This document shows, piece after piece, positions 1 through 10,890 of a stretch of DNA of 64,000 bases (position 1 is the stretch's first letter; the number at the start of each line of letters is the position of its first letter). A program made the translations under genes and the position numbers. The DNA is from Chamaecyparis obtusa (Eukaryota; Streptophyta; Pinopsida; Cupressales; Cupressaceae): contig BSBK01005141.1 of the NCBI GenBank assembly GCA_027943335.1, positions 124,001 through 188,000 of the forward strand, given 5' to 3'. The notes under the pieces are model-generated. The model searched no databases and was not told the origin of the DNA. It worked only from the letters and a program-made list of their open reading frames with translations.

Positions 1-360
1 GTAATGAGCTGTTTCTTGCATCTTTTTGGCCGAGTTTAGATTTAATTAGTTTGCTGGTTTAGTTTGCTCTAGTTAGATAGTTTTCATTTGCAAATTTCAT
101 TTGGATTTTGGATTTTGCTAACCTTGTGGGCTAACAAGTTGTGCTTGTAGGTGCTCTCATTGCTTGAAATATTTTTCCAAAAGAATGCATGTCAAAGCTT
201 CAAATGCACAAGGGCTACTAACAGTTTTTGTAGGGTTGCCCAAAGCATAAAAACCCAATCAAGTGCTTGTTGTTTATTTCATTTCAAGTGGGGCAATTAC
301 TAGTTGTTTCATTTCATAGGAACATAATATATTGTTGAAGGGATTCTTGGGTGGTAGGAG

Positions 361-592
361 AAGTATGCTCTTCACCCTTGTGGTGAACTAAAAAATCTTG
401 ACCCATCTTTGGATTTTGAAAGCAAGAGGGTAATTGAACATTTGCTTGGTGTGATTGGGAGAAAGCTTTGGGATAAGGGAGTATGCTCTTCACCCTTGTG
501 GTGAAACAAAATCCTTGAATCTCATAAGTTGATCCACTCTTTGTTTAGATCTTTAGAAGCCTTTAGCGGGCCTGCTCTTGAGCAATCAAGAG
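361..592 (+). promoter_or_regulatory. Leader hairpin trio of element A
   Basis: Hairpin 1 has stem TTCACC at 371-376, loop CTTGT and partner GGTGAA at 382-387. Hairpin 2 repeats it at 489-505. Both are preceded by TATGCTC. Hairpin 3 has stem CTCTTGA at 575-581, loop GCAA at 582-585 (a GNRA loop) and partner TCAAGAG at 586-592. The same three hairpins occur in order in elements B and C with different stem sequences, so pairing rather than sequence is kept. The role is not known; packaging, dimerisation or translation control are inference. Confidence 0.6.
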
Positions 593-1398
593 GAATGAAC
601 CAAGTGGGGACAAGCCTTTTGCCGACTATTCCAACCCATTATAATCTCAAGGCTATCAAGGACACAAAACCTTGGTAGACGTAGTGCTTGTCTTCACTTG
701 ATGTGAGTACTTGTGGGATTGTGACCATGAGGAAAGTATTGAGCAAGAATGCTTAAGGTACTCTTGAGGCCGTGAGGTCCGTTACTTGCCACAAGGTAAG
801 GAGTCCCTTTGGGGAGCAAGAGGGGTGCTATGAATGAAAGCCCTTACTAAGAACCATAGGTAGAGGCCACCCTATTTTTTTTCTTAGCTTCTTGGTGCAA
901 GGATTGATCCAAGTGGAATAACCCGAATCACCCCAAGATTACTCACCATATGTGCTCCTTTGGTTGTGTCTTTGGCACTTCCATGACAAAGCCAATATCT
1001 ATTGTGGCCAACCACTTTGTGTGAGGCAATGGAGCATCAAGCTATGGGCCAAGTTGTTAAGTATTGAGCCTTGTCTTTTTAGGATAGTAAGTGCTTGAAG
1101 TGTTCTCATTGTGTTGTACCTGTGTAAACGTTCTTGCATACTTAACATCTCGGTAGCATTCATAGGATTTTATTGCTTTGATATCACAAATTTCTTGTCT
1201 TGGCAAGGTTGCTTTTTCCCTTGTGCAAGTGTTCTATGACATGTTTGATCACCTACTGTTTGCAAACCTGTCTATTTACTATTGTCATTGTGCTTGAAAC
1301 TGAAAAATCAACCCTCAAACTAAAATTTTTGAGCAAACAGTCCCAAAAATTGAGTTTTTTATGTTCACTGGTTAAAGAGTCATACAATTCTGCAACAG

Positions 1399-1565
1399 TA
1401 TCGCGCCTTGTAGAGAGAAGTATTGCATGATAGTTCACCCCTACTGGACTATCACCCCGTCTACCTGGAAAGTATTGCCTAGGCTTATTGAAAACTATTG
1501 CCTGGTTTCAGGTGAAGTATCACCTCGCTATAAACTATCGCCCTGCTTGCTTGGAAAGTATCACC
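1399..1565 (+). repeat. TATCACC-type 23-base periodic array in leader A
   Basis: Variants of TATCACC/TATTGCC/TATCGCC start at 1450, 1473, 1496, 1518, 1536 and 1559, with two looser copies at 1399 and 1421. Spacings of 23, 23, 22, 18 and 23 are the same as in the matching array of element B (42619-42785), so the array was inherited, not made independently. Confidence 0.6.
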
Positions 1566-1967
1566 CTGAGTCATTCTACTATCCTACTGCTGTTGCAATT
1601 CATAGCTGTTACACTTGCATTTTAACTTGTTGTAGAGTGTCTTTTTTTGTTCTTATCTGAAGCTGGTTTGTTGTCTACATGCTTAGGATTGTTCTAGACT
1701 GAAACAAATGAGCTAAAACTATTGGATTTGAGCCTATCAAATGTCACTTTTGATCACTTGTCAAGACACGGTTACCTATCTAGCTACTTACTAATCGAGC
1801 TTCTTTCTCACATCTAGGCTTGTGTCAATTGACTGCTGTAAGTTCTTGAGCACTTTGACCAGCCATCTCTATTGTTCTATCTCGACAAGTGATCATCATT
1901 GGCTTTCTCTTATCTCAATATCTAAGAAACTTTGTCTCATTTCATTGGTTGAACAACTTTCTTTTTC

Positions 1968-4136
1968 ATGCCGGTTACAACTCGGTCTCAATATGAACAA
2001 GGGAGTCACCCTTCATTCAATTATACGTAGTTACCTTCTCCCATTAGACACTCATGAGCGCCTATTAGCAACACTAGTTCTAGTTCTGAAGATTCTAAAG
2101 CTACCCCGTGGTACAAAGGAGGCTTTCTCTTTTCTGCATTTAAGTCCTCCAAAAACATAGACAGTGTCTCACTCACTCTCACTAAACAAGAAAAGTTCCA
2201 TCATTTGCAAGAACACTTCGAGCACAAGGACAACCAAGCGTGCTTAGACAAAGAACACAACCAAACCATAATGGATGCTGCTAGGCGCATGGCTATGAGA
2301 GGAGTATCTCATGAGCAACCCGAGATTAGTGGTTATGAGCATAGACCACTTTTTGGTACTAATGGCAACTATGGCAACAACATGCCACCTAGGTCCCCTC
2401 TGAGATGAACTTTTTCTATACCTTCTTCACCTCCTAGACCACCTCCCTCTCACCATGAGGAAGAGGCTATTGATGAGATTTCTAGTGAGGATCTTATTGC
2501 ATTTAAACAAGATGAGGAATCCCAACGAAAGATGCTTAAGCTTTTAGAGTGCATTGGCGACCAATATTTCCAATATATGACTTCTAGAGGATACAAGCTT
2601 CCTCTCGGCTATGATGTTAGACAAATTGTCCAACAAAGAGTACCAACTAAATTGCAAGTCCTTCAAGAAGAACTATGTCGGACAAATCAATGCCTTACCC
2701 AAATGGCAATAGAACGAGAGCCTCCAAAGGTCTCTTTTGTAGAATCAATTTGTGCTCTTCCTTTTGATAAAAGTCTATACATGGTCCCATTTCCTAGGGA
2801 TATTGAGGTTCCCAAGTATGACAAGTATGATGGAAATGGTGATCCCCATGACCATGTCTGTCACTTTTACGCTCTTAGCATGGACTTCCTTCATGAAGAC
2901 ACATTTTTGCTATGATTATTCCCTCGAAGCTTAAGAGGACAAGCTTTAGAATGGTTTGCAAAGTTGACACCTCCTTTGAAGACTTTTGATGAGTTGGCTA
3001 TGTGCTTCACACAAAACTATTCATACAATATCTAACAACCTATCACCATGATAGATCTAAGTGCTCTAAGGAAAAATCAAGGTGAGCCATTTTCCACTTA
3101 CTTGAAATGTTGGAGGTTATTGTATTCTCGATATCCTCGTTAGCTACCTGAAAGGGAAAAGATTGACATTTTCATCAACACTCTTGTGCCTGAGCTATAT
3201 TATGATCTAAGGAAACAACTGTTGTCCTCTTTCAATGACATGGTTGAAAGTGCATATAGGATTGAAGATGTGGCCATCAGAAAGGGGGATATTGTTATTA
3301 ATAAAGATACTAGAGGCAATGGCAAGGACAAGAACAAACCCTAGAATAGGAATACCTATGTTGTCAATGATGGGGTTGTAGATGTCCCTAAAGCTAAAGA
3401 GCCTGCTTTCAACCTTTCTAATGCCATCTACGTAGCAAAACAACAAGAAGCTGCCAATGCTCAAAATGTTCCTAAGCCTCAGAATGCAGACAAACCTAAG
3501 AAGCAATACCGACAATGGGTCTATACCCCATTGGCTAAACCATATGATGTGATTCTTAAGACTTTGGTTGCCAATAATTATTTTATGCTTCCTGAGAAAA
3601 CTCATCCCTATGATTTTCCAGTTAAGCCTGATTGGTGGAGAGAGGATCATTACTACCACTATCACAGAAACAAGGGACACAAGACTGACAATTGTTTCAT
3701 GCTTAAAGATGCTATACAAGATTTCATTGATGGAGGCACACTTCTCATAGATGGCTTAGTTAAAAATTCTAATCACACGGCTTTCAAAGATCCTCTACCT
3801 AAGTATGACAAGGGGGAGTCCTCTCAACCAAATAAGAAGAATCATGATGCTAAGATCAACTACACATATACTTATGATTCGCCTGTGATCAACATGGTAG
3901 AGCCTGTTGAGAGTGTTCTTATGATGCGACCTCAAGATGATAATAAAGTTGGTTAGGGTAAGCCACAGTTGGTCTTGCAAACATGTGGTAGTTCATCTTC
4001 CCGAAGTGAGGCATTGAATGCTGTTACTAGGGGGCAAGCTAAACTAGTCCTTAAAACTGCACCTGATCCTAAACAAGTCTCATCTTCCAAACTAGCAGTT
4101 CCTTCATCTTTGTCTAGCTATGATCTTGTCCATTAG
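1968..4136 (+). pseudogene. Element A gag (capsid/nucleocapsid polyprotein), decayed
   Basis: The start is the ATG in ATGCCGGTTACAAC, the same start context as B (43283) and close to C (50090). Sequence from about 2205 to 4136 stays mostly in one frame but carries several stops (for example after 2408 and 2915). Recognisable parts are the gag core (KYDKYDGNGDPHDHV at about 2815-2860, then the block corresponding to LFPRSL and EWF), and a histidine-rich nucleocapsid motif near 3645-3700 (YHYHRNKGHKTDNC), a variant of the CxxHx4Hx4C type seen in C. Gag packages the element RNA in virus-like particles. The Ser/Arg-rich N-terminal part seen in B and C is not visible here. Confidence 0.8.
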
Positions 4137-5184
4137 TTGCAATGGATACCCGCACAGATATCTATTTTTGAGTTGCTTGAGCTATCCCCTTTGAAAAAGA
4201 GATCCTTGAAAAGGCTTGGCATACAAATAATGTCCCTAATGACATTGACCCAAATAGGTTCCAGGCTATGGTCAACCACATCTCATCACCTCATTATCTA
4301 TCCTTTTTTGCAAAAGATGACATATCTATTAGTCACCCTCACAATCTTGCCTTACATATTGAAGTTATGGTCTACCATACCTGAGTCCGCCGAGTCCTAA
4401 TAGACAATGGTGTAGGGTTAAATATTGTTTCTTTCAATTTCATACAACAACTGGGTTTGTCATAATTTTTTATCGATCCTAAGTGGAAAATCACTATAAA
4501 AGCATATGATGAAGTTGAAAGATCTTCCAAAGGTCTTGTCACGTTACCTGTCTGAGTGGGCCCTGTCACGAAAGATATTATGTTGCAAGTATTGGACATA
4601 CCACTTGCTTATAACATCCTTTTGGGTCATCCTTAGATCCATTACATGCAAGCTGTGCCTTCTACATACCATCAGTGTGTCAAATTCCCACATAACGGAG
4701 CTAAAATTATGATTCCTGGGGATCATTCTATTGCTATTAATGCTCTTGCTGTTGCTGAAATGTTTGTTCCTCATAAAAAACCTTCTAATGATCCTACTAC
4801 ATCCTTGGTTGCTGCTAAGAAAACTTTTAAGATGATGAGCCTTGGTATGGGTGAATACACGCTGGATTCCCTTGTTGCTATGCCTACTTCTCCTAGATCA
4901 TATGGGAGACCTTCTGATAAGATGAAGCCTTCTACTTCTGCCATGACAATTTTTGGTAATTTTGTTCAAGTGTCCATACCCCTAGAGGCAGAAAGAGAAG
5001 AACAAGTTGTTAGAGAATGGATCTATAGAGACAAAGAAGACAGTACCACTATTGCTACTCCTATTTCTCCTAAGTGCTATGGTAAAGGCTATAAATTTGT
5101 GCAAAAAATGGGCTATCAAGGTCACAGACCTATAAATGATAATGGACATGCCCTAGTCAAGCCTTTGAGTCATACTAATGGTTG
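4137..5184 (+). pseudogene. Element A protease and G-patch-like segment, decayed
   Basis: A retropepsin-like region matches C's protease. The active-site segment reads LIDNGVGLNI (near 4398), against LIDGGAGLNIC in B and C, and is followed by the block ending in PLAYNILLG. The conserved end (AVPSTYHQCVKFPHNG) starts near 4650, and the open stretch from 4646 continues to the stop at 5185. A G-patch-like stretch (KGYKFVQKMGYQGHRP) lies near 5085-5135. Stops and at least one frameshift near 4190 break it. Protease would cleave the polyprotein inside the particle. The Asp-Gly-Gly active site is usual in these elements as judged from the other copies here. Confidence 0.75.
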
Positions 5185-6045
5185 ACCCTCTAAGATTACA
5201 ATAGGTCTAGGATATGGTGCTGATGATGACCTCCCTACATGTTCTAGAAATGTTGCCATGATTAGTGATTCAGACACAGATACAGATGAGTCACCACTAC
5301 ACACTATGGCTCAAATGGGAGACAATCTTCCTTCTACTTCACTCCTTTGGGAAGGAGAATGTATGCCTAACAATGATTCAGCTGAAGCTTCTATGTCTCG
5401 AGATAATGAATTTGATCCCAGAGCTAGACAACGTAGGAATATTTTGTGGTTAATGAAAAGAGGAGATCTCACAAAGAATGACGCTGAAGCCTCTACTTCT
5501 AAAGGTCCTAAACCTTCTTGGTTCAAGCATCCTAGTAGAAGTGTAACAACATATTCAAATGAATATGAATGGGATACTCTCTCTGATGGATCTTCCACAG
5601 TGGATATGGAAGTGGATGTGGTTCATACTTATGGTGACCAACCCGACAGAGTTGATGAGTCTTGCGTAGGGTCTGATGAGTTTAATCCATGTATTGCTTT
5701 AGTGGACCACACTAGTCCTTCTATGACAAGTCTAGATCTTAACACTTTCAGAGCTTACCCTATAGGCTCGACCTCTCTTGTCACCAAAGATGACATCCCT
5801 CACATAAATGCTATTGAACTAGTCACTTCATTTCATCTCGCAAAATCAGATCTCATAGCTTGGCCCACCCAGGATCAACATGCCATTGAACCTGTTACTT
5901 CTTCCACAAGTGAACCAACAACAAAAAGGACTGAATCAAAAATCAAGTATCTCAATCATCAAATCAAAAGAAAAGAGCAATGGTTAGATGGCAAAAACCA
6001 CATTGTGGCGGTATCTGAACCTAAAAAAAGTAAAAATAAAGACTT
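5185..6045 (+). pseudogene. Element A acidic linker between protease and RT
   Basis: This is an open stretch with Asp/Ser/Thr-rich low-complexity protein. It includes the segments NEYEWDTLSDGS and ESKIKYLNHQIKRKE, which match C (54094 onward and 54508 onward). It separates protease from RT in this lineage. No domain is recognised. It ends at the first internal deletion: the frame runs from the linker block (PKKSKNKD) into RNase H sequence near 6060 with RT missing. Confidence 0.65.
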
Positions 6046-6664
6046 GCTAAAAAATGATGATTATCAAATAAAAGATGACAAGCTGATTCTCTACAAAAAA
6101 ATGGTGAACTTTTTTAAGAATTATTTCACATCTGTCATATTTTAGCACATTCCTAGAGCTCAAATCAAAGCTGCTAATGCCTTGGTTACTTCGGCATCCA
6201 TTTTACAATTGAAAAAGCATAAATCACACTTTAAGTTCCTGGTGGAAGAATTACACTATCTTGCTCATAGTCCTTACAATGCCATCATATTTTCCTATCT
6301 CCAAGATCATGTTATTCCTGAAAATCTAACACACAATATGAAGTGCCATCTCATCCATCATGCCTCACACTTTACCCTTGTCTTTGGTGACTTGTATAGG
6401 AAGGGTCTAAATGGAACTCTCCTTAAGTGTCTTAAAATAGAGGAGTCAGACAAAGTGCTAGCTGAAGTCCACGACGGTACATGTAGATCACACTTTAACG
6501 ATCCCGCATTAGCTCAGAAATTGCTTAGGGGCGACTACTATTGGTTAGGACCTTATCTTATCACTACAAAATTTGGGTCTGAGGCCTATCAGTTATCTAC
6601 ATCAAAGGAAGTAGAGCTTACCTTGCCTATCAATGTTCTACAATTGCAGAAGTCCTATGCCTAA
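6046..6664 (+). pseudogene. Element A pol remnant: RNase H tail joined to integrase ends
   Basis: What remains is the C-terminal part of the second RNase H (DDKLILYKKMV, corresponding to C near 56500), the interdomain segment, and the start of the integrase zinc-binding domain (VHDGTCRSHF, AQKLLRGDYYW). The latter is fused directly to the integrase C-terminus (LGPYLITTKFG to the stop at 6662-6664). Compared with C, about 1.9 kb containing RT and the first RNase H is missing. Compared with E, about 0.87 kb containing the integrase catalytic core is missing. The second junction falls in a short shared TTGG/CTGG word. The product could not reverse-transcribe or integrate. Confidence 0.8.
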
Positions 6665-6830
6665 GGTTCTTGAGCTCTTTTGTACATATTTTTACCGATC
6701 CTGAAAAATCCCAAAAAAATTCATATATGATGCTGAAAAAATCCTAAAAAGCAATAGGCGCTTTAATGTCTCACCAAAAAAATAAAAAATAAAATAAAAA
6801 AAATTCAAAAAATTTAAAAAAAAAAAAAAA

Positions 6831-6864
6831 GTGCCTTGGTGAAAACCTGGAAACAGGTACCTTG
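6831..6864 (+). promoter_or_regulatory. GNRA double-hairpin module A1
   Basis: GGT-GAAA-ACC (6838-6847) overlaps CCTG-GAAA-CAGG (6846-6857) by two bases. An outer stem of GTGCC (6831-6835) with GGTAC (6856-6860) is possible with one G-U pair. It is one of seven such modules in the 3' UTRs of A, C and E. Confidence 0.6.
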
Positions 6865-6909
6865 ATAGCAAAAATACAAAAAATTTGAAAAAAGTCTTGA
6901 AAAAATCTA

Positions 6910-6945
6910 TCAAGTGGTGAAAACCTGGAAATAGGCACTGCTTGA
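6910..6945 (+). promoter_or_regulatory. GNRA double-hairpin module A2
   Basis: Outer stem TCAAG (6910-6914) pairs with CTTGA (6941-6945). Inside are GGT-GAAA-ACC (6916-6925) and CCTG-GAAA-TAGG (6924-6935, one G-U pair). The equivalent C2 module has CCTA/TAGG, a compensatory state. Confidence 0.6.
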
Positions 6946-7117
6946 GACCCTTGCACCTATGTCTATCAGTCTTGCGTGGTGCTCCTTCACTCCACTTCTC
7001 GCTTTGCCTCTCCTAGGCTGGAATTGAATCTTGTCTTAGTCTAGGGGGCATATGTTGTTCTAGCTTATCTTGGGTCTCTTTGTGCGTTCAAGTTTCTTGG
7101 GCCACTTGGTTCAAACA

Positions 7118-7183
7118 GTGTTTTTCAACACCACCCCAATTGTGTTTTTCAACACTATCCTAGCGCCGAGTGTTTCTCAACAC
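7118..7183 (+). promoter_or_regulatory. Triple GTGTT/AACAC hairpin, element A
   Basis: There are three stem-loops: GTGTT-TTTC-AACAC at 7118-7131 and 7142-7155, and GTGTT-TCTC-AACAC at 7170-7183. The same trio is in C at 58000-58069. It is not found in E. Confidence 0.5.
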
Positions 7184-7547
7184 TTATCAGATATCCTATC
7201 TGCAGTCTCGAATGATGCAATATCTCCCACTGGCAGATGAGATACTCAAAGTTTGACTCTATGACCTACACACACGCACTTAAACATTTGGCTCACTGAG
7301 ACTTGTTTGACTTCATTTCTTTGTGTGCTGTCTATGATGATTTCTTTGCTGAGTGTTCTATCCCTAATAGTTTTCGATGATGCTAAGCCAGAAGACTGGG
7401 GCATGAGGACATGTTTTATTGCTTTTTTTGCCTATGGATATATTTTGTTGATCTTGGTGGTCATTCACATTTATGCTTGTTCCACTTGACACTAGGATCT
7501 ACAATGTATTATCCTTGATTATTTTTTCACAAGTGCATACTTGTAGT

Positions 7548-7646
7548 CATCTTGACTTTCTTGTGTCTCGATGCGAGCATAATCTTGCTATATCAAACTT
7601 AGGGAACCTCACTACACTAGTCATCTTGACCTATATGTCTTTGATG
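7548..7646 (+). promoter_or_regulatory. Paired CATC/GATG nested hairpins, element A
   Basis: Copy 1: CATC 7548-7551, GAC 7554-7556, GTC 7565-7567, GATG 7570-7573. Copy 2: CATC 7622-7625, GAC 7628-7630, GTC 7637-7639, GATG 7643-7646. Homologous pairs are in C and E with changed inner stems. Confidence 0.5.
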
Positions 7647-8576
7647 CCTAGGTGGGATTCCCACATTCCTATCTGATATAGATCATATTCAGATCCACAT
7701 AGTTATACTAGTGTGTATTGTATGATCTTATGACGCTACCAATAATGCTCGATGATGAATATTAGAGTCTAAAAGCTTTGTCGCCTTGCAAGTAAACCAC
7801 TTTTCATAGTAGCTTGCATTCTTAAGTTCATGATAGGTAGTTTTGCATCTTGCATATGGAGAGAGCTCTCCTTTCATCTTTCATGGACTTATTAGTCAAA
7901 CTGCGCTCCATCTTTCGCTTCTTCCCGATCATGTCTTTCACTTCTTGTCTTTCATATCACATCATTTTCTCTTCATTTTGGGATCAAAACCGAAATCCAA
8001 GTTCACCTTGATCATCCAAATTGCATTTCACCTTCTTCCACGCAGTTGGCTTTCCTTTTGAGGCTTGATACTTCGATCTTCACTGGGGCATCCTTTCCTT
8101 CTTCATCTCCATCTCTCTCACCCTTCTAGTCTTTCATTCATTTAATTCATCTCTCTCTAAGGTCTTGACTAGGGCATATCTTCACTGCTTGATGGTTATT
8201 CTCTTATCTTTCATCTTCAATTATGATTTCTAGTGATTTGATCATGTTGCTCTTGCTTCTGCGTTCCCTCTACCTGATTTTGCTTTCGATCCCAAGGGGG
8301 CAGACACATCATATCCTATTGGCTATTCTCCAGAGCATATGCTTGACCATTCCATTTTCTTTGATTGATCTATCTTTTCGCTTGACATGTTAGTTCTTAT
8401 CTTGAGCCCTGATACTGTCCATCTCTTTCCTAAGTGTTCAGTACTGTCACTACCAGGCTGACCATGCAGGATTTGCTATCTCTCTACACTTCATTCTTTG
8501 GAGTCAGATCTCTATTACCTTCTTGGTTGATCTATTATTTGACATAATGTGTTCCTAGATCGATCACACATTAGTC

Positions 8577-8589
8577 AAAGAGAGGCAAA
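8577..8589 (+). promoter_or_regulatory. Polypurine tract of element A
   Basis: AAAGAGAGGCAAA lies directly before the TG of the 3' LTR. It matches the tracts of C (59381) and E (27882) and would prime plus-strand DNA synthesis. Confidence 0.75.
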
Positions 8590-9521
8590 TGTAATCATCT
8601 AAAAATGATCATCTAGATTATTAGCCCCTTTTGCTAAAACATCAATTGCTTATTCTTGATCAAATCCTAGTTCTATCATTTATTCGATTATTTTCTATGG
8701 GCTAACCATCTTATCCTAAAGTCTTTATTTAATTAAAAGGAGTCTCCTCCTCTTTTATTAAATAAAAAAGCCCCCCACTTTTCCTCTTATCCTAAGTTGC
8801 ACGAATAAAGCATTATTCCTATTTTATAAAAAAGGGAAAAAACACTTTTTGTCTCATGTGGGCACAAAAGTCAACTCTTATTTTCTCATTGGAGGATACT
8901 TGTGCACATGGATTGCTCCTCTTTGATGCTCCACCGTTGATTAAATCTTTTGCCTCTTAATCTCCATGGTCCATTCTTTCTCATTTCTTATAAAAGGAGA
9001 GCTCTCTTCTCATTCTAAATCCTCAACTTTTTATGCTAATGTTATGCTGAAGGTTTTCTAGGTCGCTTTGGAGCTTTTGAAGATTTGGAGCATTCTTGGC
9101 TTTTGCATCTACATGCTATCATAGTTTCATTTCTTGCATTATCATAGCATTCATAGCTTCATATTTAGCTTAGTTTCCTTTATGCTTTAGATTACTTCAT
9201 CTAGCTTAACTAGGAGGCTTTGCAATACTTGCATATTTCATTTCATAGCATAGCTTGCATTTCCATTTCTAGCATAGTTGCATTGCATTTGCATTTCCAT
9301 TTGATTCTTGGGGATATTGGCATTCTTGCCCTTGTCTTCATTTGAATCTCCCATTGCATGGTTTACTAGCAAGGTTATTGGCTTAATAGCTCTAGCTGAG
9401 AGCATTCTTAACACCCTTGCACTCCATGCCTAGGGAGCTCTAAATCGATTTCTCAAGGTTCCCAATCCATGGATTCTCTTGGAAGCAATGATTTAGAGAA
9501 GTGCACTACTTAGTGTGTACA
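8590..9521 (+). repeat. Element A 3' LTR
   Basis: The LTR begins TGTAATCATC after the polypurine tract and ends GTGTGTACA, the same end as B's 5' LTR (40898). Sequence from about 8750 to 9521 is recognisably similar to B's LTR (39883-40898). A TATA box lies at 8989-8995. The partner 5' LTR is outside the window, so the target-site duplication cannot be checked. Confidence 0.8.
8989..8995 (+). promoter_or_regulatory. TATA box in element A LTR
   Basis: TATAAAA is followed by GGAGAGCTCTC, the same context as in B and C. It is the likely Pol II promoter core of the LTR. Confidence 0.6.
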
Positions 9522-9526
9522 ATTAT

Positions 9527-10742
9527 TGTAATACCCCAAAAATGGGCTATAAGTTCATTAACCTCCTATATCTACACATCGAATGAAATTGAGATCGAAG
9601 TCCTAACCTAAGGCACATCTAAACATCATCGAATCCTAATTGATTATCTCACATTCTACATCAGGGAATATTCCTAGTAATATTCCTATTTATCATAATT
9701 ATATTTAATTTAATGATTATTTGGCGATAAATCCTATTTATCCTAAAGTTTGATTAATTAAATATTTTGAATATTTAATTAATTAGATTTAATACTGCCA
9801 CTTAATTATTTAATTGGATTTAATTATATTTATTCCTAAATTATATTATTTAAATTTGACAATAAATCAAAATTCCTATCATTAATTGATTAAACTTATT
9901 TAATTAATTAAAGTAGGTTGTCATATTTAATGATATTATTTTGGAATAAAAGTTTGATTTAATAATTGATTAACCCATAAATCAATTGTTTTATTTTAAA
10001 ATCAGTTAAGTTGAGGATAAATCACTTTATTTCTTTATTTAATTCATAATTAATTATGCACATCCAAAAAATAGTTGAACTATAAATCAGAAAATCAATT
10101 CAAGTTGTTTTAAAAATAAACTCAACTCTATTTTGAGTTGAAAGCTGATCTCAACTTCTAATTTAAATCAAAAAGCTATTTTTGCATGATTTATTATGAG
10201 TTAACTATCTTTAATTCCTTGTTCACTCAAAAATCAACTAGAGTGATTTATGGCTTTTTTCATGCATCCCCAAAGCCCTGGATTTCTATAAAATCAAGGC
10301 TCAGCTCTTCACAAATCATCTCATAATTTTGCAAACTTATGCTGGCGAATTGACATCTGAAGAATTGAAGCTTCTTTGCGAATCAACAACTTTTGTGAGA
10401 TCATTCATATTTTAGTATATCATTGTTAGATTAATTGTATTGCATATCAGTTTTTCATATAGATTAGATTTCATATCATTTTTCATCTTATTGCATAGAA
10501 AACCAAAAAAATAGATTAATTTGCATCTAATTCATATCTAGATTTTGCATTCAAATCCTTCATTTAGGTGTCGTCAAGGTCATTGATCTCGGTCCAATCT
10601 GAGAATACATACTCGTATCTACTAGAAGGCAGTAAATCACCTGGTTAGTTTAGTTTTCATTTCATTGCACGATTTCAATTTTTGCTAACCTCTAATGTTT
10701 TACTGAAGTGTTGTGTCTACAACTAGGTACAAAATTCACACA
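9527..10742 (+). repeat. Element E 5' LTR
   Basis: The LTR begins TGTAATACCCC and ends ...TTCACACA. It is AT-rich, with a TATA box at 10287-10293. It aligns with the 3' LTR at 27896-29113 with one 2-base indel. Differences cluster in 9527-9988 and 10448-10618, while 9989-10447 is identical between the two LTRs. No clear tRNA primer-binding site starting TGG follows it, unlike in B and C. Confidence 0.9.
10287..10293 (+). promoter_or_regulatory. TATA box in element E 5' LTR
   Basis: TATAAAA is followed by TCAAGGCTCAGCTC. The identical box is at 28658-28664 in the 3' LTR. It lies inside the identity tract shared by the two LTRs. Confidence 0.6.
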
Positions 10743-10890
10743 CCCATACATCCAGGGCATAGTCTCCTTCATCTAAGTCCAATCTAAGTTTCAATCAATC
10801 AAACCTTGACAAGGTTGCATCATTTGATCTTCTTGAATCAATTCATTCTTCAGTTGTCTTCATCTTGTTCTTTTGCTTCACCCAAGGTTA

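Larger units (their letters stand above)
1..1967 (+). other. Element A leader (5' UTR), structured, non-coding
   Basis: This long untranslated leader precedes the gag ATG at 1968. It holds no convincing gene. It is close to element B's leader (41219-43282) over most of its length and shares short blocks with C's leader (47369-50089). Visible structure: two copies of a TATGCTC-headed hairpin, a GNRA-type hairpin, and a 23-base periodic array (listed separately). Small open frames at 1200-1430, 1427-1660 and 1822-2160 lie in this leader or overlap the gag start, and show no family resemblance. Confidence 0.7.
6665..8589 (+). other. Element A 3' UTR (1.9 kb)
   Basis: This is non-coding sequence between the pol stop and the LTR. 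It opens with an A-rich tract holding two GNRA double-hairpin modules, then a triple GTGTT hairpin, then two nested CATC/GATG hairpins, then pyrimidine-rich sequence, and ends in a polypurine tract. The order matches C's 3' UTR. The small open frames inside it (7307-7489, 7473-7676, 7843-8061) have no recognisable product and overlap the structured blocks. Confidence 0.7.
1..9521 (+). mobile_element. Element A: Tat-like Ty3/gypsy retrotransposon, 5' end outside window
   Basis: This is an LTR retrotransposon copy whose 5' LTR and first ~320 bases of leader lie left of the window. Position 1 aligns with about 41219 in the leader of element B. It reads leader, gag, protease, pol remnant, 3' UTR, polypurine tract and 3' LTR. 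Leader, gag, protease and UTR resemble elements B and C. Many in-frame stops and two internal deletions (RT to RNase H, and the integrase core) make it inactive. The right neighbour, element E, starts five bases after the LTR. The family call rests on the domains shared with C; the lineage name (Tat) is inference from C's second RNase H. Confidence 0.85.

Noticed and set aside
6659..6664. CCTAAG at the pol stop of A (and at E 25522), half of the known 11-nt GAAA tetraloop receptor
   Set aside because: The partner half UAUGG is not found nearby, and the word overlaps the Ser-stop codons, so coincidence is likely.
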